Below, one piece after another: positions 45,581 through 55,596 of a stretch of 64,000 bases of DNA; the stretch's first letter is position 1, and the number at the start of each line of letters is the position of its first letter. The notes below the pieces were generated by a model. That model was not told where the DNA came from. It searched no databases and saw nothing but the letters and a program-made list of their open reading frames with translations. A program made the translations under genes and the position numbers. The DNA is from Sphingobium nicotianae (GTDB lineage Bacteria > Pseudomonadota > Alphaproteobacteria > Sphingomonadales > Sphingomonadaceae), in assembly GCF_018603885.1 (NCBI RefSeq), contig NZ_JAHGAW010000003.1, positions 1 to 64,000 of the forward strand. The letters are read 5' to 3'.

Positions 45581-46912
45581 TCATTGCAGCAACGGGCCCC
45601 AGCTCGGGTCCGATCCATCCACCGGCGTCACGATATGGCGCTCGTTCACACCGGTCAGATCGACCTGCCAGATCGAGGACTTGCCGCCACGACCTTCGCT
45701 CGTACGGAAGAACTGCAACACGCGGCCGTTGGGTGACCAGGTCGGCGATTCGTCCTGCCAGCCATTGGTCAGCAGTCGCTCCTCGCCGCCAGCCGGGCTC
45801 ATCACGCCAATGCGGAAATTGCCCGCGATCTTGGTGAAGGCAATGAGGTCGCCGCGCGGGCTCCATTCCGGCGTCGCATAGCGGCCGCCGCCGAAGCTGA
45901 TGCGCTTCTGGCCCGATCCGTCGGCGCTCATCACATAGATTTGCTGGCCGCCCGAGCGATCGCTCTCGAACACGATGCGGCTGCCGTCCGGCGAGAAGGA
46001 GCCGCCGACATTGATGCCCGGCGTGTTGGTCAGCCGCGTCGGCCGGCCGCCGGTCGCGGGGATCTTGTAGATGTCGGTATTGCCGCCGCTCGCCATCGAG
46101 AAGAGCAGGGTGCGCCCGTCCGGCGACCAGCGCGGCGCGAAGGTCGCGTTGGTCGTCTCGAAGATCGCCGTCTGCGAGCCCTTGTCGACACTGTAGATGT
46201 AGATGCGAACGGTCTTGCCGACATAGCTCACATAGGCGATCGACTTGTAATCCGGCGACCAGCGCGGCGTGAGCGCGAGGCTCTGGCCGTTGGTGATGAA
46301 GCGGTGATTGGCACCGTCGCTGTCCATGATGGCGAGGCGCTTGACGCGGTTATCCTTCGGCCCGGTCTCGGCGATATAGGCGATGCGGCTGTCGAAGAAG
46401 GGGCTCTCGCCGGTGAGGCGCGAGTAGATGAGGTCGGCGCAGCGATGCGCGGCGCGGCGCCAGTCGCGCGGGGCGACGACATAGCCCTGGCGTGTCAGCT
46501 CCTGCTTGAGCGCAACGTCATAGAGATAGCAGCCAACGGTGATCTGCGAATCCCCGCCGCCCGAGCGAACGAACCCCTGCACCAATGCCTCCGCATTCAT
46601 GCCGGCCCAACGCGCGAAGACGGGATTGGTGACTTCCGGCACGGTCGGCGCTTGCACGCCCGCCGGGCCGAGCGGTGCGAACAGGCCGCTGCCCTTGAGG
46701 TCGGCGGCGATCACCTCGGCGATCTTCTGACCGAGCAGATCGGTCGAACCGGCCGGGGTGTCGACGCTCTGCTGCGCCGGCATCGGCGGGACGGCGATAC
46801 GCAGATCGGTCTGGATCTGTCCGGTCACGTCAACGCTGAGCTGGGCAGAGGCGGGCGCGGCCAGCCACAGGGCGGCAAGCGCCGGCAGGAGGCGGAGGGC
46901 GACGGTTTTCAT
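45581..46912 (-). CDS. tolB: Tol-Pal system protein TolB
   Basis: The 443-residue periplasmic protein has a signal peptide (ending APASA), an N-terminal alpha/beta domain (to about residue 160) and a six-bladed propeller. Repeats such as TPRWSPDYKSIAYVSY, APRWSPDGRTLLFSM, GGSFSPDGSRIVFES, TPEWSPRGDLIAF and SPTWSPNGRVLQFF mark the blades. It docks with Pal and TolA. Its ATG overlaps the tolA stop (46909-46912). Confidence 0.96.
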   Translation of the reverse strand: MKTVALRLLPALAALWLAAPASAQLSVDVTGQIQTDLRIAVPPMPAQQSVDTPAGSTDLLGQKIAEVIAADLKGSGLFAPLGPAGVQAPTVPEVTNPVFARWAGMNAEALVQGFVRSGGGDSQITVGCYLYDVALKQELTRQGYVVAPRDWRRAAHRCADLIYSRLTGESPFFDSRIAYIAETGPKDNRVKRLAIMDSDGANHRFITNGQSLALTPRWSPDYKSIAYVSYVGKTVRIYIYSVDKGSQTAIFETTNATFAPRWSPDGRTLLFSMASGGNTDIYKIPATGGRPTRLTNTPGINVGGSFSPDGSRIVFESDRSGGQQIYVMSADGSGQKRISFGGGRYATPEWSPRGDLIAFTKIAGNFRIGVMSPAGGEERLLTNGWQDESPTWSPNGRVLQFFRTSEGRGGKSSIWQVDLTGVNERHIVTPVDGSDPSWGPLLQ

Positions 46913-47730
46913 TGGGCTAGTCTCGCGTCAAATCGGAGGGGTTTGAGCCACTTCCACTGGTCATAATATTCCGGTGGAAGATTACGGAACGGCGACGCGC
47001 GCTGAACGGCCTGCACCGCTCGCTCGGCATGCAGGTCCGCCTGGGCACGATTGCTCGGAGTCACGCCTTGCTGCCCGACCACCTCGACCTGCCCAACCAC
47101 ATTGCCATCGCGATCCAGATGGACGCTGAGCAGGGTCACCAGCCGATCGGCGTCGGCGCCCGAGGGCGGCCGCCAGTAAGGCTTGATCTGCCGGTTGATC
47201 TCGGCATTGAGCGCGCGTGCCGCGATCGCGCTCATCGGCGCATCCGATCCCGGCGCGGCGGCGGGCGCGGGATTGCGCGGCGTGGGGGCGTCGCTATCGA
47301 GGCCCTTGAGGAAATCGTTTCCCAGCCGCTGGGCCCGCTGCGGACGAGGTGTCGCGCGCGGCATGGGCTGCACCTTGGGCGGTGCCTTCACCTGCGGCTT
47401 GGGTGTCTCTTTGGGCTTCGGTTTCGCCGGCTCGATCGCCTTGGGCGATGGCGGCGGCTCGACCACCTCCGGCTCGGGCGCGGGGACAGGCGGTGCAGCG
47501 TCGGGCTCGACCTGGCCGATCTCGGGCGCCTGGGCGACCTCGGGCGGTGTGGTCGTGGGATTGTTCGTGCGGCTTTCCAACGCGATATCATCGGCCAGCG
47601 AGACGTCGATCGTCGCGGGCGGCGGCGGCAATTTGATGCTGGTTTGCAAGAGCCCGAGCGACAGCGCGCCGAACAGCAGGACATGCCCCACTGTGGAAAT
47701 GCCGACGCCGAGGCTTTCTCTGCGATCCAT
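46909..47730 (-). CDS. tolA: TolA-like TonB C-terminal domain protein
   Basis: The 273-residue protein has one N-terminal membrane helix (GISTVGHVLLFGALSLGLL), a Pro/Lys/Glu-rich periplasmic linker (residues about 60-135), and a C-terminal domain (INRQIKPYWRPPSGADADRLVTLLSVHLDRDGNVVG...AERAVQAVQRASPF). This fits TolA of alphaproteobacteria. It transmits the TolQR proton force to TolB-Pal. It is shorter than the enterobacterial form because the Ala-rich coiled coil is replaced by a Pro-rich linker. Confidence 0.9.
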   Translation of the reverse strand: MDRRESLGVGISTVGHVLLFGALSLGLLQTSIKLPPPPATIDVSLADDIALESRTNNPTTTPPEVAQAPEIGQVEPDAAPPVPAPEPEVVEPPPSPKAIEPAKPKPKETPKPQVKAPPKVQPMPRATPRPQRAQRLGNDFLKGLDSDAPTPRNPAPAAAPGSDAPMSAIAARALNAEINRQIKPYWRPPSGADADRLVTLLSVHLDRDGNVVGQVEVVGQQGVTPSNRAQADLHAERAVQAVQRASPFRNLPPEYYDQWKWLKPLRFDARLAQ

Positions 47731-47739
47731 CGCTCCCGC

Positions 47740-48227
47740 CTATTGGCCCCCGGATGAACCGCCGGTTGACGGCGCCTCATCCTTTTGCCCCTCGCCCTGG
47801 CTGCCGCTCATGCCGCTCGTCACCAGGGCAACGCGATCCAGCCCCGCCCGGTTGAGTTCGCCCATGATACGCATGACCTTGCCATATTCGAGGGCCGCGT
47901 CGGCGCGCAGGAAGAGCTGCTCGGTCGGATCGAGCCGGGTCCGCAGATCCGTCAGCCGCTGTGCCATCTCCGCATCGGGCACAAGCTCGTCGTTGACGAA
48001 GAGCTGACCCTGCCTGTCGATCGACAGGACGGTCGGCTTCTGGTCCTGATCCAGCGCCTTGGCGCGCGATTGCGGTAGCTTGATCGGCACGCCGGTCACC
48101 AGCAGCGGCGCTGTGACCATGAAGATGATGAGCAGCACCAGCATGACGTCGACGAGCGGCGTCACATTGATCTCCGCCATCGGCGCGCGACGCCCTCCGG
48201 TGCGCCGCTTCTGGGGCAGGCCCATGC

Positions 48228-48231
<4 letters not shown>
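47740..48231 (-). CDS. tolR: Tol-Pal system protein TolR (ExbD family)
   Basis: The 163-residue protein has MAEINVTPLVDVMLVLLIIFMVTAPLL, the ExbD/TolR helix with its essential Asp, then a periplasmic domain (VLSIDRQGQLFVNDE, LFLRADAALEYGKVMRIMGEL). With TolQ it forms the proton-driven motor. Its start overlaps the end of tolQ by four bases. Confidence 0.95.
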
Positions 48232-48944
<713 letters not shown>

Positions 48945-48964
48945 GGGCAGGACAATCTCTCCGG

Positions 48965-49423
48965 TCAGGTGGGGCTCGCGCCGAGCCGGTTAAAGCGGTC
49001 GATCCAGTCAGCAGGCTGGCGGCGCGGCCGGCCGGCGGGATCGACGAAGGCGACGGTCACGCCGCCTTCGGTGAGCAGGGTTTCGCCACGCCACACCGAC
49101 TGGGCGATGACGCAGCGCGCCGCGCCCACCTCTTGGACCCGGCTGCGCACGATCAGCGCATCATCGAGCCGCGCGGGCGCGCGATAGCGGATATGGACGT
49201 CGGCCACGGCATAGTGGCCGAGGCCCTGCTCCTGCGCGCCGCGCTGGTCGATGCCGGAAACGCGCAGCATGTCGGAGCGGGCCCGCTCCATGTAGCGCAG
49301 ATAATTGGCATGGTAGACGACGCCGGACAGGTCGGTATCCTCGTAAAAGACACGCACCGGAAACAGGTGCTCCCCATCCTCGAAAAAACCCGAGGCGGGC
49401 AGAGGTTCCAGTGCCGGTGCCAT
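48965..49423 (-). CDS. ybgC: acyl-CoA thioester hydrolase YbgC
   Basis: The 152-residue hot-dog-fold enzyme has [28 protein letters not shown] near the N-terminus, with the catalytic Asp in the 'DTDxxGVVYHxNYL' motif of YbgC/4-hydroxybenzoyl-CoA thioesterases. It leads the Tol-Pal operon as in most proteobacteria; the link to lipid metabolism is family knowledge. tolQ starts 20 bases downstream. Confidence 0.94.
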   Translation of the reverse strand: MAPALEPLPASGFFEDGEHLFPVRVFYEDTDLSGVVYHANYLRYMERARSDMLRVSGIDQRGAQEQGLGHYAVADVHIRYRAPARLDDALIVRSRVQEVGAARCVIAQSVWRGETLLTEGGVTVAFVDPAGRPRRQPADWIDRFNRLGASPT

Positions 49424-49619
49424 GGGCCCAAACCCTAGTCGAGCCGAGTCGCGGGGGGAAGCCCCTAACGCGATTCATCGAAAACGGGCGAAAAATGAGA
49501 TGGTTATATCTCGCTTTCGGCTCGTCCGGACGACAAGCTGGGGCTTTGGAGAGACGAGATGACCTGCGTCATTTCATGCGCGGATCAAGTTGCCCACAGG
49601 GACCTCGAAGGAGCACTGC

Positions 49620-50642
49620 TCAGTCGAACAGCCCGTCCTGGCTGCCCTCGGGCGGATTGAGGCCGAGATGCTTCCAGCCCGGCGCGTTTAGCATACGCCC
49701 GCGCGCCGTCCGCGCGATCAGGCCGAGCTGGAGCAGGAACGGCTCGATGACGTCCTCGATCGTGTCGCGCGGCTCCGAAAGGCCGGCGGCGAGCGTCTCC
49801 ACGCCGACCGGTCCGCCTTTGTAGATGTCCGCGATCATGCGCAGATAGCGCCGGTCCATCGTATCGAGGCCGAGATGATCGACATCGAGGCGCGAGAGGG
49901 CATTATCCGCCGCGGCTGCGTCCACGACGTCGTGGCCGGCGGCATGCGCAAAGTCGCGCACCCGGCGCAGCAACCGCCCGGCAATGCGCGGCGTGCCCCG
50001 TGAGCGCCGCGCAATCTCGGTGGCGCCATCCGGCGCGAGAGGCAGCGCCAGTAACCGCGCGGCGCGCGTGACGACTTGCTCAAGCTCGTCCACCGTGTAG
50101 AAATTAAGCCGCACGGGAATGCCGAAGCGATCGCGCAGCGGCGTCGTCAGCAGCCCCTGCCGCGTCGTCGCGCCGACCAGCGTGAATTTGGGCAGGTCGA
50201 TCCGGACCGATCGCGCCGAGGGACCCTCACCGATCATGATGTCCAGCGCGCGATCCTCCATCGCCGGATAGAGGATCTCCTCCACCGCTGGATTGAGCCG
50301 GTGGATCTCGTCAACGAACAGCACGTCGCCCTCGTCGAGATTGGTGAGCAGGGCCGCGAGATCGCCCGCCTTGGCGATCACCGGCCCTGAGGTCGAGCGG
50401 AAGCCCACGCCCATCTCTCGCGCGACGATCTGCGCCAGCGTCGTCTTGCCTAGGCCCGGCGGACCGAAGAAGAGGACATGATCGAGCGCCTCGCCCCGTG
50501 CCCGCGCCGCCGCGATAAACACGCGCAGATTCTCGCGCGCGCCCTTCTGCCCGACGAACTCGTCGAGCGTCTTGGGGCGCAGCGCCGCATCGGCATCCTC
50601 GGCGATGCGCGCGGGGCTGGTGAGGCGATCGTCATTGCTCAT
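49620..50642 (-). CDS. ruvB: Holliday junction branch migration helicase RuvB
   Basis: This 340-residue AAA+ motor has Walker [10 protein letters not shown], Walker B VDEIH, sensor 1 in VGATTR, and the C-terminal winged helix ([35 protein letters not shown]). Two RuvB hexamers drive branch migration with RuvA. ATG 50642 (MSNDDRL) fits the family. Its usual upstream partner ruvA is separated by a gene on the opposite strand, so ruvB must have its own promoter between 50643 and 50767. Confidence 0.96.
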   Translation of the reverse strand: MSNDDRLTSPARIAEDADAALRPKTLDEFVGQKGARENLRVFIAAARARGEALDHVLFFGPPGLGKTTLAQIVAREMGVGFRSTSGPVIAKAGDLAALLTNLDEGDVLFVDEIHRLNPAVEEILYPAMEDRALDIMIGEGPSARSVRIDLPKFTLVGATTRQGLLTTPLRDRFGIPVRLNFYTVDELEQVVTRAARLLALPLAPDGATEIARRSRGTPRIAGRLLRRVRDFAHAAGHDVVDAAAADNALSRLDVDHLGLDTMDRRYLRMIADIYKGGPVGVETLAAGLSEPRDTIEDVIEPFLLQLGLIARTARGRMLNAPGWKHLGLNPPEGSQDGLFD

Positions 50643-50767
50643 GCGCGGCTCATATCCGGATGCGCTCGATATTCCAGCCGGGATCGGATTGCGCGCAACC
50701 CGGTGTCTTGATACGCCCCCCGCGCTGGCGCCGCGCAAGGGGCGGCGCCGATGGGAGGATCAAAGCC

Positions 50768-51274
50768 ATGCGCCAATCCAGACTCGCCAACGCCCTGCTG
50801 CTCGCCAGCCTCGCCGCGCCTGCCATCGCGCAGCCCGCGCCACCACCGCCTCGCGCCAAGGGACCGGCGCTCAATCTGGCCGTGGAGGCGGCGCAGACCG
50901 CTATCGCGGCCTGCCTTGCCAATGGCTATAAGACGACCGTGCTGGTGAGCGACAGCGAAGGCATCCCCGTCGCGATGCTTTCCGCCGATGGCGTGGGCGC
51001 GCGCACCCAGCAGATCGTGGCCAGCAAGACCGCGGTGGTCATCAAGTACAAGGTCTCCAGCGGCACGATCGCCGAGCGCATGAAGACCGACGCCGCGCTC
51101 GCCGCCGAGGTGAAGGCCGATCCCAAAATGCCCTATCCCTGGCCGGGCGCTCTGCCGCTGATGGCTGGCACCGAGCAGATCGGCGCGATCGCCGTTTCCG
51201 GCGCGCCGGGCGGCGACAAGGATGAGGCCTGCGCGCAGCCGGGCCTCGCGAAGATCGCCGGTCGCCTCAAATAA
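50768..51274 (+). CDS. GlcG/HbpS (DUF336) family secreted protein
   Basis: The 168-residue protein has a signal peptide (ending APAIA) and the DUF336 fold: LNLAVEAAQTAIAACLANGYKTTVLVSDSEGIPVAMLSADGV near the start and GALPLMAGTEQIGAIAVSGAPGGDKDEACAQPGLAKI at the end. HbpS binds haem; GlcG is of unknown role. GGGAGG lies upstream of ATG 50768. It sits, in opposite orientation, between ruvA and ruvB, ending 5 bases before the ruvA stop. Confidence 0.88.
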   Translation: MRQSRLANALLLASLAAPAIAQPAPPPPRAKGPALNLAVEAAQTAIAACLANGYKTTVLVSDSEGIPVAMLSADGVGARTQQIVASKTAVVIKYKVSSGTIAERMKTDAALAAEVKADPKMPYPWPGALPLMAGTEQIGAIAVSGAPGGDKDEACAQPGLAKIAGRLK

Positions 51275-51279
51275 GGCGC

Positions 51280-51888
51280 TCATTTCGCCGCCTTGCGCAG
51301 CGAGAGGCGTACCAGCGCGTCGAGCGTCGCCCCCTCGCCCAGTTCGTCCACCGCGGCCGCGACGGCGGTCGACGCTTCGGCGGGCTTGAAGCCGAGCGAG
51401 GTCAGAGCGGACAGCGCATCGGCTTGGGCGCCGCTCGCGGCCGGCGCGCCGCGCGCCATGCCGATGGCCAGCGGCGAGGTCGCGATGGCGCCAACCTTGT
51501 CCTTGAGCTCGCGCACGATCCGCTCGGCGAGCTTGGGGCCCACGCCGTTGGCGCGGGCAACCATCGCCTTGTCCTGCGCCGCGATCGCGCGGTGCAACTC
51601 GACCGGGTCGAGCGCAGAGAGGATGGCCAGCGCCACCCGCGCGCCCACGCCCTGCACGCCGGTCAGCAGCCGGAACCAGTCGCGCTCGCTCTCGCTGGCG
51701 AAGCCGACCAGGCGGATGAAGTCCTCGGCCACCAGCATTTCGGTATGGACGGTCACCGCCTCGCCCACGCTTCCCAATGCGGACAGGCTGCGCGAGGACA
51801 TGCCGACCAGATAGCCCACGCCGCCGACATCGATGACCGCATGGTCCAGTCCGGTCGAGGCAAGCAGGCCCTTGAGATGTGCGATCAT
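51280..51888 (-). CDS. ruvA: Holliday junction DNA helicase subunit RuvA
   Basis: The 202-residue protein has the three RuvA domains: an OB fold ([30 protein letters not shown]), tandem helix-hairpin-helix motifs ([17 protein letters not shown] and [21 protein letters not shown]), and a C-terminal RuvB-binding three-helix domain ([22 protein letters not shown]). It holds the four-way junction as a tetramer. ruvC is not in the window. Confidence 0.96.
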   Translation of the reverse strand: MIAHLKGLLASTGLDHAVIDVGGVGYLVGMSSRSLSALGSVGEAVTVHTEMLVAEDFIRLVGFASESERDWFRLLTGVQGVGARVALAILSALDPVELHRAIAAQDKAMVARANGVGPKLAERIVRELKDKVGAIATSPLAIGMARGAPAASGAQADALSALTSLGFKPAEASTAVAAAVDELGEGATLDALVRLSLRKAAK

Positions 51889-52101
51889 CGCGCGGGTCTA
51901 GCGGTGTTCCCGCTTCGTTTCCATAATTTTAATGGGCGCCCCAAATCCGCCTCGATCGAGCCGGAGGCCCTATCAGCGCGCCACCGCACGTGGAGCACGG
52001 CTGACCGTTCGACTTTTCCACAATGCGGGGAACATGGTAACCATTGCACAAAGTAAAAGAGAGTTCTTCGCGCCGCATCATTGTTCAGTGGGAAACAAAG
52101 G

Positions 52102-52713
52102 ATGCACGACATGCTTAGGATTTTTCTGGCGGCGCTCGCACTTGCCGGCCTGCCTCCGGCCCAGGCGGCCACGAATAACGTCGATTTCTCGGGAATTCCA
52201 GACGGACCGGCAGACAATCCGTTGCATCTCGACGGCATGATCTTCTCCACGCCCGGCTTCAACTATGTGACCGGGGGTGTGCTGTGTCCGTCGCCGACGG
52301 CCGCCAATTCCGCGGATTGCGGGCTCGACCTCACCGTCGATTTCGGCGGACTGACCTCCGGCATCAGCTTCGACTTTCTCTACAATAACGAGACGACGAT
52401 CGGCGCCGATATCGGCGACGTGCAGATCTTCTCCGGCGCGACCTTGCTGGGCATCGTCGACGTCATCGTGACCGACGGCGACCCGTTCACGCAAGATCTG
52501 GTGTCTCTCGCCGGCTTTACGGACGTGACCCGCCTCGTCATTTCCAGCACCGATTTCGGTGGCGTCGGCTATGATGATTTCATGGCGGACGTCGTGCCCC
52601 CGCCCGGCAGCGTGCCCGAGCCGGCAAGCTGGGCGCTGATGATCGGCGGCTTCGCGCTGGCGGGCGGTCTCATGCGGCGGCGGGCCATGGCCCTGTCGCC
52701 CGCCAGCGCCTGA
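52102..52713 (+). CDS. PEPxxWA-CTERM sorting domain secreted protein
   Basis: The 203-residue protein has a signal peptide (LRIFLAALALAGLPPAQA) and a mature beta-rich domain (VDFSGIPDGP, LTVDFGGLTSGISFDFLYNNETT). The C-terminal sorting signal is PEPASWALMIGGFALAGG then RRR: PEP motif, hydrophobic helix, basic tail. The exosortase/PEP-CTERM system is expected to move it to the surface or matrix. No exosortase is in this window. Starts at ATG 52102 or 52111 are both possible; a TTG at 52081 extends it further. Confidence 0.88.
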   Translation: MHDMLRIFLAALALAGLPPAQAATNNVDFSGIPDGPADNPLHLDGMIFSTPGFNYVTGGVLCPSPTAANSADCGLDLTVDFGGLTSGISFDFLYNNETTIGADIGDVQIFSGATLLGIVDVIVTDGDPFTQDLVSLAGFTDVTRLVISSTDFGGVGYDDFMADVVPPPGSVPEPASWALMIGGFALAGGLMRRRAMALSPASA

Positions 52714-52721
52714 CCGGTTTG

Positions 52722-52748
52722 TGGAGAGGCAGCCCTGTCGCCTCTCCA
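52722..52748 (+). terminator. terminator-like hairpin behind the PEP-CTERM gene
   Basis: TGGAGAGGC (52722-52730) pairs perfectly with GCCTCTCCA (52740-52748). A T-rich tail is missing. Confidence 0.55.
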
Positions 52749-52783
52749 TCACGCGGGCGAGCGCGGAAACCTGCCGCACAACA

Positions 52784-52812
52784 TTGACAAATCCGCGCCG
52801 TTTCCCTATCCG
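52784..52812 (+). promoter_or_regulatory. rpmH: sigma-70 promoter of the rpmH operon
   Basis: TTGACA (52784-52789), a 17-base spacer and TATCCG (52807-52812) make a near-consensus promoter with expected start near 52819. It would transcribe rpmH-rnpA-yidD-yidC. Confidence 0.75.
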
Positions 52813-52829
52813 CGCGCCTTCGGACAGAC

Positions 52830-52857
52830 GGCCGCCCCATTCGAGGCGGCCCTTTTT
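52830..52857 (+). terminator. terminator-like hairpin in the rpmH leader (possible attenuator)
   Basis: GGCCGCC (52830-52836), loop CCATTCGA, GGCGGCC (52845-52851) and CTTTTT (52852-52857) have the form of an intrinsic terminator. It lies about 10 bases downstream of the expected transcription start and 40 bases before rpmH. Confidence 0.65.
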
Positions 52858-52896
52858 GTCGATTCTGCAGACCGATTCGATTTTGAGGAATGAACG

Positions 52897-53031
52897 ATGA
52901 AGCGCACCTTTCAGCCGAGCAACCTGGTTCGCAAGCGCCGGCACGGCTTCCGCGCGCGCATGGCGACGGCGGCGGGCCGCAAGCTGCTGAACGCGCGTCG
53001 CGCCCGCGGCCGCAAGAAGCTGACGGCCTGA
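52897..53031 (+). CDS. rpmH: 50S ribosomal protein L34
   Basis: The 44-residue basic protein begins [21 protein letters not shown] and contains [15 protein letters not shown], the full L34 signature with standard length. GAGGA is seven bases upstream of ATG 52897. It leads the rpmH-rnpA-yidD-yidC cluster that is conserved near the origin in many bacteria, though no dnaA or origin boxes are seen here. Confidence 0.97.
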   Translation: MKRTFQPSNLVRKRRHGFRARMATAAGRKLLNARRARGRKKLTA

Positions 53032-53075
53032 CGTTACAGGGCGTGGCTGGCGCGCCCCGGCGTGCCGTGGGTCGC

Positions 53076-53417
53076 ATGACCCGCCGCGCCGACTTTCTGG
53101 CCGCCAATCGCGGCCTGCGTGCGCCTATGCCCGGCTTCGTGCTGCTGGTGCGCGATCGGCGCGATGGCGATCCGACCCAGCGCCTCGGCATTACCGTCAC
53201 CAAGAAGATCGGCGGCGCCGTCATCCGCAACCGGATGAAGCGGCGCTTTCGCGCATTGGCGCGCGCCGCCTTGCCCAATCATGGCGTCGCAGGCGCCGAT
53301 CATGTGCTGATCGGCCGGGAGGGCGGGATCGAGCGGGACTATGCCCTGCTCGCCGCCGAGCTGGACAAGGCGCTCGCCCGTCTCGCGGCGAAGCATGCGC
53401 AGAGCGAGGGGCAATGA
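53076..53417 (+). CDS. rnpA: ribonuclease P protein component
   Basis: The 113-residue protein has [11 protein letters not shown] near the start and the RNR motif in [28 protein letters not shown], which binds the RNA subunit. It helps RNase P remove tRNA 5' leaders. The start is uncertain: ATG 53076 is the best, but the frame is open upstream and GTG codons exist. It overlaps yidD by four bases. Confidence 0.92.
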   Translation: MTRRADFLAANRGLRAPMPGFVLLVRDRRDGDPTQRLGITVTKKIGGAVIRNRMKRRFRALARAALPNHGVAGADHVLIGREGGIERDYALLAAELDKALARLAAKHAQSEGQ

Positions 53418-53626
53418 TGGCCAAGCTGCTCATCCTCCTCGCCCGCCTCTGGCAGATCGGGCCGAGCCGGATCTTGCCGCCGACCTGCCGCTATGCCCCG
53501 AGCTGCTCGCAATATGCCATCGAGGCGCTCGGAAAACATGGCGCGATAAAGGGTGGCTGGCTGGCAACGAAGCGGCTATTGCGCTGCCATCCATGGGGCG
53601 GCTCGGGCTACGACCCGGTTCCGTGA
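53414..53626 (+). CDS. yidD: membrane protein insertion efficiency factor YidD
   Basis: The 70-residue protein has the family core [46 protein letters not shown], with its conserved cysteines and CHPWGxxGxDPVP end. It helps YidC to insert inner-membrane proteins. It overlaps rnpA and lies 49 bases before yidC. Confidence 0.96.
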   Translation: MMAKLLILLARLWQIGPSRILPPTCRYAPSCSQYAIEALGKHGAIKGGWLATKRLLRCHPWGGSGYDPVP

Positions 53627-53675
53627 ACACTCCCAATAGCCAGACGACCAAGACGAGACGGGAAGCAAAAGAGAC

Positions 53676-55469
53676 GTGGACGACAAGCGCAACATCATCC
53701 TCGCCGCGGTTCTGACCATCGCGATCCTGTTCGGCTGGCCGATGATCGCCAACCGCTTCTTCCCGCCGGCCAACCCGCCCGTCACCAAGGTCCAGGGCGG
53801 CAAGACCACGCCGCTGCCGCAATCCGGCACCGCCGCCGCGCCCGCGCCGGACAGCCCGCAGGCGATCCGCGACCGCGCGATCGTGCTGCGCGAGAGCCCG
53901 CGCGTCGCGATCGACACGCCCAAGCTCAAGGGCTCGATCAACCTCAAGGGCGCGCGCATCGACGACGTGCTGCTGCCGACCCACAAGGAAACCATCGCCA
54001 AGGATAGCCCGCCGGTCCGCCTGTTCAGCCCGAGCGGCACCAAGGACGCCTATTTCGCGAGCTTCGCCTGGGCCGGTGAGGGCGTGAAGCTGCCTGACGC
54101 CAACAGCGTCTGGACACCCGACCGCCCGACCCTGACGCCGACGACCCCTGTCACCCTGCGCTGGGACAATGGCGCCGGCCAGCGCTTCATCATGAAGCTC
54201 TCGGTCGATCAGGATTATATGCTGACCGTCGCCCAGACGGTCGAGAATGTCGGTACCGGCAGCGTCGTCGTGCGCCCCTATGGCCTGATCTCGCATCTCG
54301 GCCCGGTCACCACGCCCTCGACCTGGACGATCCACACCGGCCCCATCGGCGTGTTCAACAATGCCGCCAATTATGACGTCAACTTTACCAATCTGGATGG
54401 CGACGAGCCGGGCTTCTTCGCCTCGGTGTTCGGCACCAAGGCGGTGCGCGGCGTCAATAGCTACAGCACCACCGGCGGCTGGCTCGGCTTCACCGACCAT
54501 TACTGGCACACCGCGCTGATCCCGGCGCAGAATGCGACCGTTCAGGCGCAGTTCCGCGGCTGCGTCACCAGGGACGGCAATACCGACGGCTGCGCGGGCG
54601 ACGCCAAGCGCTACCAGGCCGACATGACCTATGGCGCGGTCGCCATCGCGCCCGGCAAATCCGCGACGATCACCAGCCGGCTGTTCGTCGGCGCCAAGGA
54701 AACGACGGTCCTCGAACGCTACACCGACAAGGAAGGCATCGCCCTGTTCGATCGCGCGATCGACTGGGGCTGGTTCCGCTGGTTCGAAAAGCCGATCTTC
54801 TACCTGCTCGACTGGCTGTTCCGCATGATCGGCAATTTCGGCGTGGCGATCATCTGCCTCACCTTCATCGTGCGCGGCCTCATGTTCCCGGTCGCCCAGC
54901 GCCAGTTCGCCTCGATGGCGGCGATGCGCGCGATCCAGCCCAAGATGAAGGCGATCCAGGAGCGCTACAAGGACGACAAGCCGAAACAGCAGCAGGAGAT
55001 CATGCAGCTCTACAAGAGCGAGAAGGTCAATCCGCTCGCCGGCTGCCTGCCCGTCTTCCTGCAGATTCCGATCTTCTTCGCGCTCTACAAGGTGCTGATG
55101 CTGACGATCGAGATGCGCCACCAGCCCTTCATCCTTTGGATCAAGGATCTGTCCGCGCCCGATCCGTTGCACATCCTCAACCTGTTCGGCCTGCTGAACT
55201 TCACGCCCCCCGCCTTCCTCGGCATCGGTGTGCTCGCGGTGATCCTCGGCATCACCATGTTCCTGCAGTTCCGCCTCAACCCTGCGCCGATGGACGAGAT
55301 GCAGAAACAGGTCTTCTCGATCATGCCGTGGATGATGATGTTCGTGATGGCACCTTTCGCGGCCGGCCTGCTCATCTACTGGTGCACGTCCAACATCCTC
55401 ACCATTGCCCAGCAATGGTGGCTGTATCGCCAGCATCCGGTGCTGAACCAGCCGGTGGCGGCGAAGTGA
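53676..55469 (+). CDS. yidC: membrane protein insertase YidC
   Basis: The 597-residue protein starts at GTG 53676 with a first membrane helix (NIILAAVLTIAILFGWPMIA). It has a large periplasmic beta domain (about residues 60-360, LRWDNGAGQRFIMKLSVDQDYMLTV) and the conserved five-helix core with WFRWFEKPIFYLLDWLF, NFGVAIICLTFIVRGLMFP, NPLAGCLPVFLQIPIFFALYKVL and the final GLLIYWCTSNILTIAQQWW. It inserts membrane proteins alone or with Sec. Confidence 0.97.
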   Translation: MDDKRNIILAAVLTIAILFGWPMIANRFFPPANPPVTKVQGGKTTPLPQSGTAAAPAPDSPQAIRDRAIVLRESPRVAIDTPKLKGSINLKGARIDDVLLPTHKETIAKDSPPVRLFSPSGTKDAYFASFAWAGEGVKLPDANSVWTPDRPTLTPTTPVTLRWDNGAGQRFIMKLSVDQDYMLTVAQTVENVGTGSVVVRPYGLISHLGPVTTPSTWTIHTGPIGVFNNAANYDVNFTNLDGDEPGFFASVFGTKAVRGVNSYSTTGGWLGFTDHYWHTALIPAQNATVQAQFRGCVTRDGNTDGCAGDAKRYQADMTYGAVAIAPGKSATITSRLFVGAKETTVLERYTDKEGIALFDRAIDWGWFRWFEKPIFYLLDWLFRMIGNFGVAIICLTFIVRGLMFPVAQRQFASMAAMRAIQPKMKAIQERYKDDKPKQQQEIMQLYKSEKVNPLAGCLPVFLQIPIFFALYKVLMLTIEMRHQPFILWIKDLSAPDPLHILNLFGLLNFTPPAFLGIGVLAVILGITMFLQFRLNPAPMDEMQKQVFSIMPWMMMFVMAPFAAGLLIYWCTSNILTIAQQWWLYRQHPVLNQPVAAK

Positions 55470-55484
55470 TCATCTCCCTCACAC

Positions 55485-55586
55485 CGTTCGGTTCGAGCGC
55501 AGGTTCGAGCTTGTCGAGAAGCGAAGTCGAGAACGGCCTTCTCGACAGCCGTCTCGACTTGGCTCGACGGCCGCTCGAACCGAACG
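55485..55586. repeat. long imperfect palindrome, family 1 copy D
   Basis: It starts CGTTCGGTTCGAGCGC and ends CCGCTCGAACCGAACG, with TCGAGA blocks on both arms. It lies between co-directional yidC and engB and ends 10 bases before the engB start, overlapping its ribosome-site region. Confidence 0.75.
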
Positions 55587-55596
55587 GGAGGGCGAC

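Noticed and set aside
53430-55436. 668-codon open frame antisense to yidC
   Set aside because: Asp/Arg/His-rich, no recognisable domain; shadow of yidC.
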